Assembly: GCF_003610355.1 (NCBI RefSeq)
Contig: NZ_RAPY01000001.1
Span: 2,224,500 to 2,288,499 of the forward strand
Length of the DNA stretch: 64,000 nucleotides
Direction of reading: 5' to 3'
Source: Sphingobacterium detergens
Lineage (GTDB): Bacteria > Bacteroidota > Bacteroidia > Sphingobacteriales > Sphingobacteriaceae
The translations under genes and the position numbers were made by a program. The notes under the pieces are model-generated. The model had not been told where the DNA came from and searched no databases. It was given only the letters and a program-made list of their open reading frames with translations. Positions 46,344 to 53,592 of the stretch are shown here, in pieces (position 1 is the first letter of the stretch; each line of letters begins with the position of its first letter).

Positions 46344-47579
46344 ATGGGAAACGAAAAAACAGCCATCCAATACCTGCTAGGTGCTCCGGTTATCGTAGCA
46401 GCATTGGGGTATTTCGTTGATATTTACGATCTTTTGCTTTTTGGCATCGTCAGGATCCCAAGTCTTACAGACTTGGGCCTTGACGAACAAGGTCTTTCGA
46501 CGCAGGGTGCCAGCATTCTCAACTGGCAAATGTGTGGTCTACTGCTCGGCGGCGTGGCTTGGGGTGTACTTGGAGACAAAAAAGGCCGTCTATCGGTACT
46601 CTTTGGTTCCATTATCACCTACTCCATTGCCAACTTCGCTTGTGGATTTGTGCAGGATGTCACGACCTACAAATTATTTCGATTTGTTGCTGGTATTGGT
46701 TTGGCGGGTGAGCTCGGTGCTGGAATTACGTTAGTTTCCGAAAGTTTACCTAAAAAGCTGCGTGCCATTGGCACTTCCGTTGTTGCGGGTGTCGGTTTAT
46801 TAGGCGCAGTGGCGGCGTATTTTACCGTTGAACTATTTAGTTGGCGATACGCTTATTTTGCTGGTGGTGGTCTCGGTTTATTATTGTTGATCCTGCGCAT
46901 TGGCGTATTTGAATCCGGCCTATATAAGTCCATGAAAGATTTTGACGGACTTAAAAAGGGTAATTTAGCTTCTTTCTTCACCAATAAGGACCGGCTGAAA
47001 CTCTATCTCAAGTGTATTGGTATCGGTTTACCCACCTGGTATGTCATTGGTATCCTAACAACATTTAGCAATGAATTTGGCCAAGCAATGGATATCGACG
47101 AACAGATCAAACCTGGTCTCAGTGTGATGTGGTGCTATGTCGGTCTGGCGGCAGGAGACTTTTTGAGCGGATTTATTAGCTATTATCTTGCCTCACGAAG
47201 GCGCGCGATTGCCCTATTTATGCTTTTTACCCTCGTGGGCAGCGTTATTTATCTCTATGGCGGTGTACAAAGTGCTAACGGGCTATATATCATGTGTGGC
47301 TGGCTTGGTTTCGGGATCGGTTATTGGGCGATGTTTGTGACGATCGCTGCCGAGCAGTTTGGCACCAATATCCGCGCTACCGCCGCGACGACCATACCGA
47401 ATATCGTGCGTGGTACAGTGATTGGCATGACAACTTTATATGCTTTCTTGAAGCCTGTTGTTTTTGAATTGCATGCTGCTGCAATTGTCGGTCTAATCTG
47501 TTTTGCTATTGGTTTTTATTGCATCAACACAGTCCCCGAGACACATAATAAGGACCTAAATTTTATTGAACCTGAGTAG
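46344..47579 (+). CDS. MFS transporter
   Basis: The 411-residue protein has twelve predicted membrane segments. The MFS motif A is present as GVLGDKKGRLSVLFGS after TM2, and RFVAGIGLAGELGAG in TM4 matches the metabolite:H+ symporter/sugar-porter-like motif. Placed at the end of the fucose-type operon, it probably imports the released sugar or a breakdown product across the inner membrane. It is not a close match to FucP on the motifs I can see, so the substrate is inference. Confidence 0.9.
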   Translation: MGNEKTAIQYLLGAPVIVAALGYFVDIYDLLLFGIVRIPSLTDLGLDEQGLSTQGASILNWQMCGLLLGGVAWGVLGDKKGRLSVLFGSIITYSIANFACGFVQDVTTYKLFRFVAGIGLAGELGAGITLVSESLPKKLRAIGTSVVAGVGLLGAVAAYFTVELFSWRYAYFAGGGLGLLLLILRIGVFESGLYKSMKDFDGLKKGNLASFFTNKDRLKLYLKCIGIGLPTWYVIGILTTFSNEFGQAMDIDEQIKPGLSVMWCYVGLAAGDFLSGFISYYLASRRRAIALFMLFTLVGSVIYLYGGVQSANGLYIMCGWLGFGIGYWAMFVTIAAEQFGTNIRATAATTIPNIVRGTVIGMTTLYAFLKPVVFELHAAAIVGLICFAIGFYCINTVPETHNKDLNFIEPE

Positions 47580-47723
47580 CTGCCCAACACCTGTTCTTTT
47601 TTTATGGAGATCTCTTTCGTTGTCGAGTTATTTTATAAAAATAATTGTACTGGCGAGCATGGGAACCAAGCGTTTTCAGCGATCTGTGGGGTTTAAATAT
47701 TTCCAGTACTATACAACAAAAAA

Positions 47724-47762
47724 GCTAATAATATGTCTGCCTCGATCCAGAGGCAGACATAC
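47724..47762. repeat. 39-nt hairpin repeat, copy 2
   Basis: It matches 29417-29455 at 37 of 39 positions. The 9-bp stem is conserved in both. Here it does not follow a recognisable gene end but abuts an SDR gene fragment, as if it had moved here with a rearrangement. Confidence 0.75.
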
Positions 47763-47766
47763 TCTT

Positions 47767-48048
47767 TACTCTTTCTGTCAGGCCTTCACCAAGTACCTCG
47801 CTGGAGAAACTGGCGCCACAGGAATTACCGTTAATGCAATTTCGCCGAGAGCTATCAATACCGGACTCAATCCCTGGTTTGAAACGGACGAGGGCAAGGC
47901 CACACTACTGAAAGATCAGGCCTTAAAAATATTGGGACAACCATCCTATATTAGCGATGCTGTCGCTTTTTTAGCCAGTGATCAGGTAAGCTGGATTTCC
48001 GGAGCCATTCTCGATGTGGATGGTGGTTTTAAGTTGACGGTTAGCTAG
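47767..48048 (+). pseudogene. Short-chain dehydrogenase (SDR), C-terminal fragment
   Basis: About 93 codons read FCQAFTKYLAGETGATGITVNAISP, continue through NTGLNPWFETDEGKA and end in FLASDQVSWISGAILDVDGGF, the unmistakable C-terminal third of a classical SDR. The Rossmann N-terminus and the full YxxxK active site are missing, and upstream sequence in the same frame (from 47566) is not SDR-like. L-fucose pathways use an SDR fucose dehydrogenase, so this may be the remains of one; that is inference. Confidence 0.75.
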
Positions 48049-48090
48049 CAATCAGACAAGATTCATGCATTTTGTAAAAAGAGTAAATCA

Positions 48091-48543
48091 TTAGGAGGAT
48101 CTACATGCAGAAAAATAAACCCATGCAATAAAAAATACCTGTAACGGAATCCTATACCACAAATAGAGTAAGCCATCACCCTCATAGTTACCCTTTTCCA
48201 TATCGACATGTAGCATGCATGCATAAATATTAAAAGGCAGTAACAAAACGAAAAATAAGATAAGGAAAACCTCCGCTTTTTTTTGGTATCTAGGAATCAG
48301 TAGTAACATTCCCGCTATTATTTCAACGATTCCAGTGACATAAACAATGGTAGGTCTAAAAGGTATATATTCCGGAATCATCAAGAGCATCCCTTTGACA
48401 TAAACGAAATGTGCAATTCCCGTCGCCAGCAACATGATGGTCATTGCAAAACGCGCTGCTAACGCGAAACGATATTCCTTGGTCATCATCTTTAAGATGA
48501 TGAGGGATATCAAAAAAACAATTGGTAAAATAGCTTCAGGCAT
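48091..48543 (-). CDS. DoxX-like membrane protein
   Basis: The 150-residue protein has four predicted membrane helices (about 4-24, 32-52, 61-79 and 88-108, with a further hydrophobic stretch at the end). The pattern FAMTIMLLATGIAHFV and GIVEIIAGMLLLIPRYQ resembles DoxX/DoxX-like proteins. The start is taken at the ATG at 48543; the longer frame begins at a TTG and adds a charged leader. Function is unknown; relatives are often linked with redox or quinone chemistry. Confidence 0.7.
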   Translation of the reverse strand: MPEAILPIVFLISLIILKMMTKEYRFALAARFAMTIMLLATGIAHFVYVKGMLLMIPEYIPFRPTIVYVTGIVEIIAGMLLLIPRYQKKAEVFLILFFVLLLPFNIYACMLHVDMEKGNYEGDGLLYLWYRIPLQVFFIAWVYFSACRSS

Positions 48544-48873
48544 TTTATTTTTAAAATTGCAATTTTTCACTTCCTGAAACAATGAACAAATGTTAACTTT
48601 TGCAGTGCCGCAAGATCTATTTAAAAACTAAAATAAAATAGGCTAGGAAATCAATACCTAGCCTATAAAAAATACAATTAGCTAACCTGCCCAACTAAAC
48701 CGAGATTATAGTTGAGAAAGATCCCTGGTCCTGCTAGCATTATCTATTGCTTTTGCTATTCAATTCTACCAAACGCTAATAAAATGTATTAAATACGGGG
48801 TCTGAATTAAATACCTAAATCTTGGATTTTTCAAACGATCGTTGGTTACAGGCTGTTTTTTGAATAGATAAAA
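48544..48873. other. Intergenic region with a 44-nt hairpin repeat
   Basis: About 330 bp between divergent genes. The only feature I can support is the hairpin repeat at 48635-48678. No gene or clear promoter is seen. Confidence 0.5.
48635..48678. repeat. 44-nt intergenic hairpin repeat, copy 1
   Basis: A perfect 10-bp stem ATAGGCTAGG/CCTAGCCTAT is followed by AAAAAATACAAT. It matches 53451-53494 at 40 of 44 positions. A partial copy of the left arm (AAAATAGGCT-AAGGAAA) lies near 52532. Confidence 0.7.
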
Positions 48874-49362
48874 ATGATAACAAATAACAGTATTATGGAA
48901 AATAACATCAATAATCCCGAAATCATCAATGATATTATCAAAATTAATAACGATCGTATTGAAGGCTACCGAAAAGCCATTGATCTAGCCACCAACCATG
49001 GTTTAGATAAATTGTTGCCGACATTTCAGAACTGCATTGAACAATCAAACGAATTTATCGCCGAACTGACACCATATGTGGAACTTGAAGGCAAGGAACC
49101 GACAGACAGTACAATGCTTAGCGGTAAACTATTTAGGGTTTGGATGGGTATAAAAGTAAATATCACTGGTGACGACGAAAGAAGTTTGCTGGAAACCTGT
49201 GAACAAGGAGAAGATGCCTTCAAATCGACTTATCAGACCGTCCTTGCTGAAGGATCGAACGAACTTTCGCAACATGTACATAGTCTGATCAACACCCAGC
49301 TTAGTAAACAACTTGAATCACATAATATCATCAAAATGATGCGCGACAGTAAAAAAATCTAA
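48874..49362 (+). CDS. DUF2383 (PA2169-type) four-helix protein
   Basis: The 162-residue protein is helical and acidic, with the family pattern NDRIEGYRKAIDL, LLPTFQNCIEQSNEFIAEL, LFRVWMGIKVNITG and LLETCEQGEDAF. These ferritin-like proteins of unknown function are common in Bacteroidota and often stress-induced. A second in-frame ATG at 48895 opens MENNINN and may be the true start, as the first seven codons add nothing recognisable. It ends in a good terminator at 49381-49418. Confidence 0.85.
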   Translation: MITNNSIMENNINNPEIINDIIKINNDRIEGYRKAIDLATNHGLDKLLPTFQNCIEQSNEFIAELTPYVELEGKEPTDSTMLSGKLFRVWMGIKVNITGDDERSLLETCEQGEDAFKSTYQTVLAEGSNELSQHVHSLINTQLSKQLESHNIIKMMRDSKKI

Positions 49363-49380
49363 GCTTAAAGTTTAAAAAAA

Positions 49381-49418
49381 CAACTACCGCTGCCTAAATC
49401 GCAGCGGTGGTTGTTTTT
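49381..49418 (+). terminator. Intrinsic terminator of the DUF2383 gene
   Basis: A GC-rich stem of about 13 bp (49381-49393 with 49401-49413, one G-T pair), a 7-nt loop and a T-run at 49412-49418. Confidence 0.85.
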
Positions 49419-49468
49419 AGTTTGTGTGCCGCACCAAGCCCGCCCCCATCCTACAAAGCCTTCTATAC

Positions 49469-49717
49469 CTACAAACGAAATCTACTCCATCTCCAACCGA
49501 GAAGCAGTACCAAGACAAAACCAAGAGCCCACAAGGACTTCGTAGATAGCAACGTGTTATGGTCCTTTTCATGCCTAGTCTCCTGTTGTTTTCCCTCCTC
49601 ATTCTTTCCCAGCAGTTCCTGTAGCTGCTTGCTGCTATACCCTTCCGATTCCTGTAGGAGTACAGTCCCCGGTTGTGCAAACAGTCCGCTATCCGCATGG
49701 AAGTGATACGCTCTGTT
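49469..49717 (-). pseudogene. C-terminal remnant of a membrane protein
   Basis: On the minus strand a stop-to-stop frame of about 83 codons without an ATG reads YHFHADSGLFAQPGTVLLQE, then a charged stretch, then LWALGFVLVLLLGWRWSRFRL at the end: one membrane helix and a short basic tail. That looks like the tail of a real membrane protein whose front part is gone. The family is not recognised. Confidence 0.35.
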
Positions 49718-49739
49718 CTATTTTCCAGAAAAGAGAAGG

Positions 49740-49767
49740 TTTGTTGTAGCTGTATCGCTACAACAAA
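49740..49767. terminator. Perfect 11-bp-stem hairpin
   Basis: TTTGTTGTAGC pairs with GCTACAACAAA around a 6-nt loop. It lies between the minus-strand remnant and the fimbrillin operon; it may have ended transcription from either side. No strong T-run follows on the plus strand. Confidence 0.45.
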
Positions 49768-49810
49768 TATGTTTAAACATAAATAGAGAAATCACTCTTA
49801 AAATTTCCTT

Positions 49811-49818
49811 TAAATTTG
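49811..49818 (+). promoter_or_regulatory. -7 element of the small-peptide/fimbrillin operon
   Basis: TAAATTTG matches the Bacteroidota TAnnTTTG consensus exactly, 75 bp before the small gene. A -33 TTTG at standard distance is not obvious. Confidence 0.4.
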
Positions 49819-49892
49819 TTTTTATTAATCAAATAAATATTAAAACTACAATAAAATTAAAAATAATTTAACATAAATTTAATAAATCCAAA

Positions 49893-50066
49893 ATGAAAAA
49901 GAACGAAAACAACTTGGTCCTTGGCTGTAATACACCTGTTTATGAAGCACCAAGCATCCAGGTTCAACAGCTTGCATTAGAGTACAGTATTTCGACAGGT
50001 TCAGTACAGCCAGCACTCACAGAATCCTGGGAAACCGAAACCCAGACAAAAGAATTGGACTGGTAG
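49893..50066 (+). CDS. 57-residue peptide gene preceding a fimbrillin-type lipoprotein
   Basis: The frame starts MKKNENNLVLGCNTPVYEAP, continues SIQVQQLALEYSISTGSVQP and ends in a Trp-rich acidic tail (SWETETQTKELDW). Small proteins with a (V)YEAPxIxVxxLxLExxIxxGS pattern and an acidic Trp tail are common in Bacteroidota just upstream of fimbrillin/adhesin genes. It has no signal peptide. A 25-nt hairpin (50122-50146) separates it from the lipoprotein gene. Its role is unknown. Confidence 0.65.
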   Translation: MKKNENNLVLGCNTPVYEAPSIQVQQLALEYSISTGSVQPALTESWETETQTKELDW

Positions 50067-50121
50067 CCCTTTTAGGGAATTTAGCCTATCCAATACCAAA
50101 ATGCTCCATTTAATGAACCAG

Positions 50122-50146
50122 TGCAGCTGTCTTGGAGACGGCTGCA
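50122..50146 (+). terminator. Hairpin between the small peptide gene and the fimbrillin gene
   Basis: TGCAGCTGTC pairs with GACGGCTGCA (one G-T pair) around a 5-nt loop. It has no T-run and may attenuate or process the transcript. Confidence 0.4.
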
Positions 50147-50208
50147 ATTCGTTTAAACTGGATATAAAATAGCAGAATTTAAGATTTTTTTTTAAGAAAA
50201 GTAAAAAT

Positions 50209-51840
50209 ATGAAAAGTAACATAAGGTATAGCTATAGTAGCCTTTTATTTGTTCTGGTTATACTTATCAATGCCTGTAGTAAAGAGCGCTCCGATATCAG
50301 CAATGTAAATGGTTCCACTGTACGATTAAAAATCGGACAGACATTTTCTTTGCCGGATGACAAGAGCAAAATCGCTGTAACGGGACGACGTACAGCCGAC
50401 GCATCCCAGTCAAAAGAAATCGCTTATAATGACCAATACACACTAGTCGCTACGCTAAGAGAAGTAGGACCACAAGCCTCCTATCCCAAAGCTTCCAATA
50501 ACCGAGCAACAGTGCCCGGAACAAGTGAACAGCATGCGCTAAAAGAAGGTACATCGTATTACGTAGCGATTTTCGATGCCTCAGGTGAATACAAAGAGAC
50601 AAAATCATTTAAACAAGGTAGCAGCGTTCAGGATTTTACAATAAATAATGGAAAATATACTTTCGTCATCTATGCTTCTGGCACCAATGCCCCCTTGTCC
50701 TTCCTAAATTCTGGAACTAAATTGAATACCGCAAAATTTGAACAATTGAGCGCAGATCAGGACCTGATGATGGATCAAGTTTCTTTTGAGGTAAAAGATG
50801 GCCAGAACGAACTCAATGCCCAATTAGCGCATCTTTTCACACAAGTTACATTGAAACTGGATGCCTCAGCAGTGGGTGAAATTCGTATTGGAGAGGGCGC
50901 AATATCCCCCTCACATCCGAAAAAATCCATCGATATCTCACTTGCAGATCGAGCCATCTCTTATCGTGGAGCAGTAGAATCCGTACCGCTTGTGTTCCAA
51001 AACAAAAGTGGTCAAGTAATTTCTTCGGATTCGACTTTTATCGTAACTCCAGCAACTGCAAATGGTATCATCAAACTACGTGATGTTTCCGTCAATAGTA
51101 GTACGCCTAAGGATGTGATACAAGAAGGCTGGAATCTACGACCTGGGGTAAAGTACACTTTGGAGATTAATCTCAAGGCACCAGCTGATCCCGTTATACC
51201 AGTGGCCGGTACGAATTGGAGTATAGGCGATCTAATTTACAGGGACGGAATCTATCAATTTGCCCCGCCCAGCGATGAGAGCATTTACTATACTTGGTCG
51301 CCATCACCGACCGATCAGACGGAGGCTTTTTGGTATACGGATTTTGACGACAGCGTCAAAGGTATGCGCATGTATCGTGTAAACGGATCCTATGCACAAG
51401 AGCCACTTGCAGTAGCAAATCAAGACCCCTGTGCATCGGTAAAACCATTAAATGCATGGCGACTTCCGACCAGTGCCGAAATCGTTAACTTAATGTCCAG
51501 TAATACTAAAATATATCATGCAAAATATGATACAGGAAATAATAGTTATCTGAAGACAGGCTTGTTTTTTGGCGTTGACTATCAGCCTGAAAAACCCGAA
51601 ATGGATAAGTATTTATATTTCCGGTCTTTCTACTTTATATCTGCTGGGATGTATCGTTTTGCTCCAACTACCCAAAGTGCCTATCTGCTTGCGGGGAAAA
51701 AATACCTAGCCTTTGAGCAGCCCTATAGCGACGACAAACGGACTACTTTAGGTAGTTATGAGATCAAGCCGCTGACATTTAGGCCGAGCGCATCAGCTCC
51801 TAGTGAAGCTGTTAGAATCCGTTGTGTTAAAAATAAATAG
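50209..51840 (+). CDS. Fimbrillin-like / FISUMP-domain surface lipoprotein
   Basis: The 543-residue protein has a lipobox (VILINACSKERSD). Residues about 25-325 look like an Mfa/fimbrillin-type beta-sandwich pair (YYVAIFDASGEYKETKSF; HLFTQVTLKLDASAVGEI; NLRPGVKYTLEINLKAP). The C-terminal ~200 residues resemble the Fibrobacter succinogenes major paralogous (FISUMP) domain: WSIGDLIYRDGIYQF, DPCASVKPLNAWRLPTSAEI and a terminal EAVRIRCVKNK. This fits a fimbrial tip or surface adhesin. No assembly partners are adjacent except the small peptide gene before it. Confidence 0.8.
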   Translation: MKSNIRYSYSSLLFVLVILINACSKERSDISNVNGSTVRLKIGQTFSLPDDKSKIAVTGRRTADASQSKEIAYNDQYTLVATLREVGPQASYPKASNNRATVPGTSEQHALKEGTSYYVAIFDASGEYKETKSFKQGSSVQDFTINNGKYTFVIYASGTNAPLSFLNSGTKLNTAKFEQLSADQDLMMDQVSFEVKDGQNELNAQLAHLFTQVTLKLDASAVGEIRIGEGAISPSHPKKSIDISLADRAISYRGAVESVPLVFQNKSGQVISSDSTFIVTPATANGIIKLRDVSVNSSTPKDVIQEGWNLRPGVKYTLEINLKAPADPVIPVAGTNWSIGDLIYRDGIYQFAPPSDESIYYTWSPSPTDQTEAFWYTDFDDSVKGMRMYRVNGSYAQEPLAVANQDPCASVKPLNAWRLPTSAEIVNLMSSNTKIYHAKYDTGNNSYLKTGLFFGVDYQPEKPEMDKYLYFRSFYFISAGMYRFAPTTQSAYLLAGKKYLAFEQPYSDDKRTTLGSYEIKPLTFRPSASAPSEAVRIRCVKNK

Positions 51841-52189
51841 TTCAGCGCACTAGTTTTATAGACTTTATTCACATAGGCAAAAATAATCACAGTAATTTTG
51901 TCATGCGGTTTAATTTGGCACAGAAAGTGCCTTACTTTAAACTCATAATTTAGGTTTATAATTGGTTAGTTTAAAACGCTTGAATCTCCCCGGTTCAAGC
52001 GTTTTTTTATAGCTATTCCCTGGCGCCGCTAATCTTTATCCTCAAGTTCAAACAGCAGCTCAATAGGCTGCTGAAGCACACGCGATATCTATTAGCGATA
52101 GTACAGTAGATAGTAAATATTATAAGTAATCCTGCAAACAATTGCTACATTTATATGAGATAAAAACATTGCCCCAAATTATTAAAGAG
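51841..52189. other. Intergenic region with terminator
   Basis: About 350 bp. Apart from the terminator at 51973-52008 and a short GGCAC/GTGCC hairpin near 51917-51932, I see nothing I can support. Confidence 0.45.
51973..52008 (+). terminator. Intrinsic terminator after the fimbrillin gene
   Basis: A perfect stem AAAACGCTTGAA/TTCAAGCGTTTT with a 9-nt loop, running into seven T. Confidence 0.9.
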
Positions 52190-52534
52190 ATGAAAACAAT
52201 CGACGAAATATATCACGCTATTGCTGCTAATATAAAAGCTGTCATCGGAGAAGAATGGGTCTCTGCGGAGCTGAATATTGAAACCATTGGGACTATGGTC
52301 AGTTTTACTGGCGAGTATGCAGATCTAACTATGGATAAAAAACAAATCAACGTGGATGAGTTCGATTTCCAGCTGACATTTGACATTCTTGAACTTCACC
52401 GGATTACCACAGCGGATGAAAGTAACAAATGGAATAAGGCCACCGTCCATTTGACATCGGCAGGAAAGTTTAGTATAGCGTTTTTGTGGGATCAATGCTA
52501 CTATGATGAAGTAGATCGTTTATCAAAACAATAA
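52190..52534 (+). CDS. YezG/DUF600-like immunity protein (orphan)
   Basis: The 114-residue protein starts at the ATG at 52190 (a longer frame would use TTG at 52142). The start (MKTIDEIYHAIAANIKAVIG, then EEWVSAELNIE) and the end (WNKATVHLTSAGKFSIAFLWD) fit the YezG/DUF600 immunity family, whose members neutralise nuclease toxins of polymorphic toxin systems. No toxin gene is next to it, so it may protect against toxins from other strains. The family assignment is from pattern alone. Confidence 0.6.
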   Translation: MKTIDEIYHAIAANIKAVIGEEWVSAELNIETIGTMVSFTGEYADLTMDKKQINVDEFDFQLTFDILELHRITTADESNKWNKATVHLTSAGKFSIAFLWDQCYYDEVDRLSKQ

Positions 52535-52603
52535 AATAGGCTAAGGAAAAAGAAAACATAAAAGTCTTTGGGAGGAATACGCTAAAACAAACACATAAAA
52601 AAC

Positions 52604-52634
52604 TTGACAAAAAGTAACTTTTAAATTACCTTTG
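52604..52634 (+). promoter_or_regulatory. Canonical Bacteroidota promoter of the toxin-antitoxin pair
   Basis: TTG at 52604-52606 and TACCTTTG (52627-52634, an exact TAnnTTTG) are 20 nt apart. The start codon is at 52639, five bases after the -7 element, so the transcript could be leaderless or nearly so. A GTAA-n8-TTAC dyad within it could bind the antitoxin. Confidence 0.6.
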
Positions 52635-52638
52635 TAAT

Positions 52639-52992
52639 ATGAGAGTTCGAGAGGTCATCGCTTTTAAAAATTATTTTGAAGACTTCCTTTTGGATCAACC
52701 CCAAAAGGTACAGGACAAGATTTTTAAAATAATTGAAGCTATAGAAACCCTCGAGCGAGTTCCAAGTAACTATTTAAAACATTTAGCTGGAACCGACGGA
52801 TTGTATGAAGCAAGGATTCAGCTTGGATCCAATATATGGCGTGTATTTTGCTTTTTTGACGGGGATAAACTCGTTATTTTAATGAATGGGTTTCAAAAAA
52901 AAACCCAAAAAACACCCAAGAATCAGATCGACAAAGCATTAAATATCATGTCTGAATATTACGAACAGAAAGGTAGAGAAAATGGAAACTAA
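52639..52992 (+). CDS. RelE/HigB-type toxin of a type II toxin-antitoxin pair
   Basis: The 117-residue basic protein has the phage-derived Gp49/HigB-like pattern (ALNIMSEYYEQKGRENGN at the end; LKHLAGTDGLYEARIQLGSN, then IWRVFCFFDGDKLVILMNGF, followed by KKKTQKTPKNQI). In this fold the Arg/Lys in YEARI, WRVF and the GFQKKTQKTP segment form the active site that cuts mRNA on the ribosome. Toxin before antitoxin is the HigBA order. It overlaps the antitoxin gene by 11 bp, which implies coupled translation. Confidence 0.9.
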   Translation: MRVREVIAFKNYFEDFLLDQPQKVQDKIFKIIEAIETLERVPSNYLKHLAGTDGLYEARIQLGSNIWRVFCFFDGDKLVILMNGFQKKTQKTPKNQIDKALNIMSEYYEQKGRENGN

Positions 52993-53272
52993 GAATTGGA
53001 AAAATATTAAAGATGATGTTTACGGAAAAGTAGGCTCCCAAAGAAGAGATGAGCTGGATAGGGATTTTGAATCTTTTAAAATTGGGCTGCTCCTGAAAAA
53101 AGCGCGCGAAGAAAGAAATATTACCCAATCCGAGCTCGCCGAACTCATCGATAAAAAACGAGAGTATATTTCGAAAATTGAAAATAACGGAAGTAACATT
53201 ACACTAAAAACATTGTTTGATGTTGTTGAAAAGGGATTGGGAGGCAAAGTCAAAATATCATTTGAATTCTAA
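52982..53272 (+). CDS. XRE-family antitoxin (HigA-like)
   Basis: The 96-residue protein has an N-terminal charged part and an HTH_XRE domain (about 37-90): LKKAREERNITQSELAELID, KKREYISKIENNGSNITLKT. It should bind and block the toxin and repress the shared promoter at 52604-52634. Confidence 0.9.
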   Translation: METKNWKNIKDDVYGKVGSQRRDELDRDFESFKIGLLLKKAREERNITQSELAELIDKKREYISKIENNGSNITLKTLFDVVEKGLGGKVKISFEF

Positions 53273-53592
53273 TCTCGTCAATTTTTATACCCGTGATTGA
53301 AATTATTGAGAGGCCATCTATCCGAAAAACGGACAAACCCGACGTGATTATATCCAGAATGGACTATGCAATTATCTGCCAAGTGATCGAACGAGTAAAT
53401 TAAATGGGCAAACAAAATAATTAGGTCTTTAGCTTAATTACCAAAACATTAAAATAGGCTGGGCAATCAACGCCTAGCCTATAAAAAATACAATAAATCT
53501 AATGCCTAAGGTAATTGAACAACCATTTTCAGGGCAGGAAGGTTTATACCGCAGGCTGTATGACAAGAAGTTAGAGTAGCCAGATATAGCGG
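53273..53592. other. Intergenic region with hairpin repeat and a short remnant
   Basis: About 320 bp. It contains the second copy of the 44-nt hairpin repeat (53451-53494). A 36-codon frame from a GTG at 53293 to a stop at 53401-53403 reads VIEIIERPSIRKTDKPDVII; it could be the tail of a lost gene, but I cannot assign it. Confidence 0.4.
53451..53494. repeat. 44-nt intergenic hairpin repeat, copy 2
   Basis: It matches 48635-48678 at 40 of 44 positions. The stem is kept, with one change giving a G-T pair, as expected if the structure matters. Confidence 0.7.

Larger units (their letters stand above)
49363..49892. other. Intergenic stretch: terminator, gene remnant, hairpin and promoter
   Basis: About 530 bp. 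In order it holds the terminator (49381-49418), a minus-strand remnant (49469-49717), a perfect 11-bp-stem hairpin (49740-49767), the 12-bp palindrome ATGTTTAAACAT (49769-49780) and an exact -7 element (49811-49818). Confidence 0.5.

Noticed and set aside
47566..47766. The first part of the 160-codon frame leading into the SDR fragment
   Set aside because: It overlaps the MFS stop, is not SDR-like and reads through the hairpin repeat; only the C-terminal part is real coding sequence.
49417..49698. A 93-codon minus-strand frame with an ATG
   Set aside because: Its composition is Arg/Cys-rich and not protein-like; the remnant in the neighbouring frame (49469-49717) is much more convincing.
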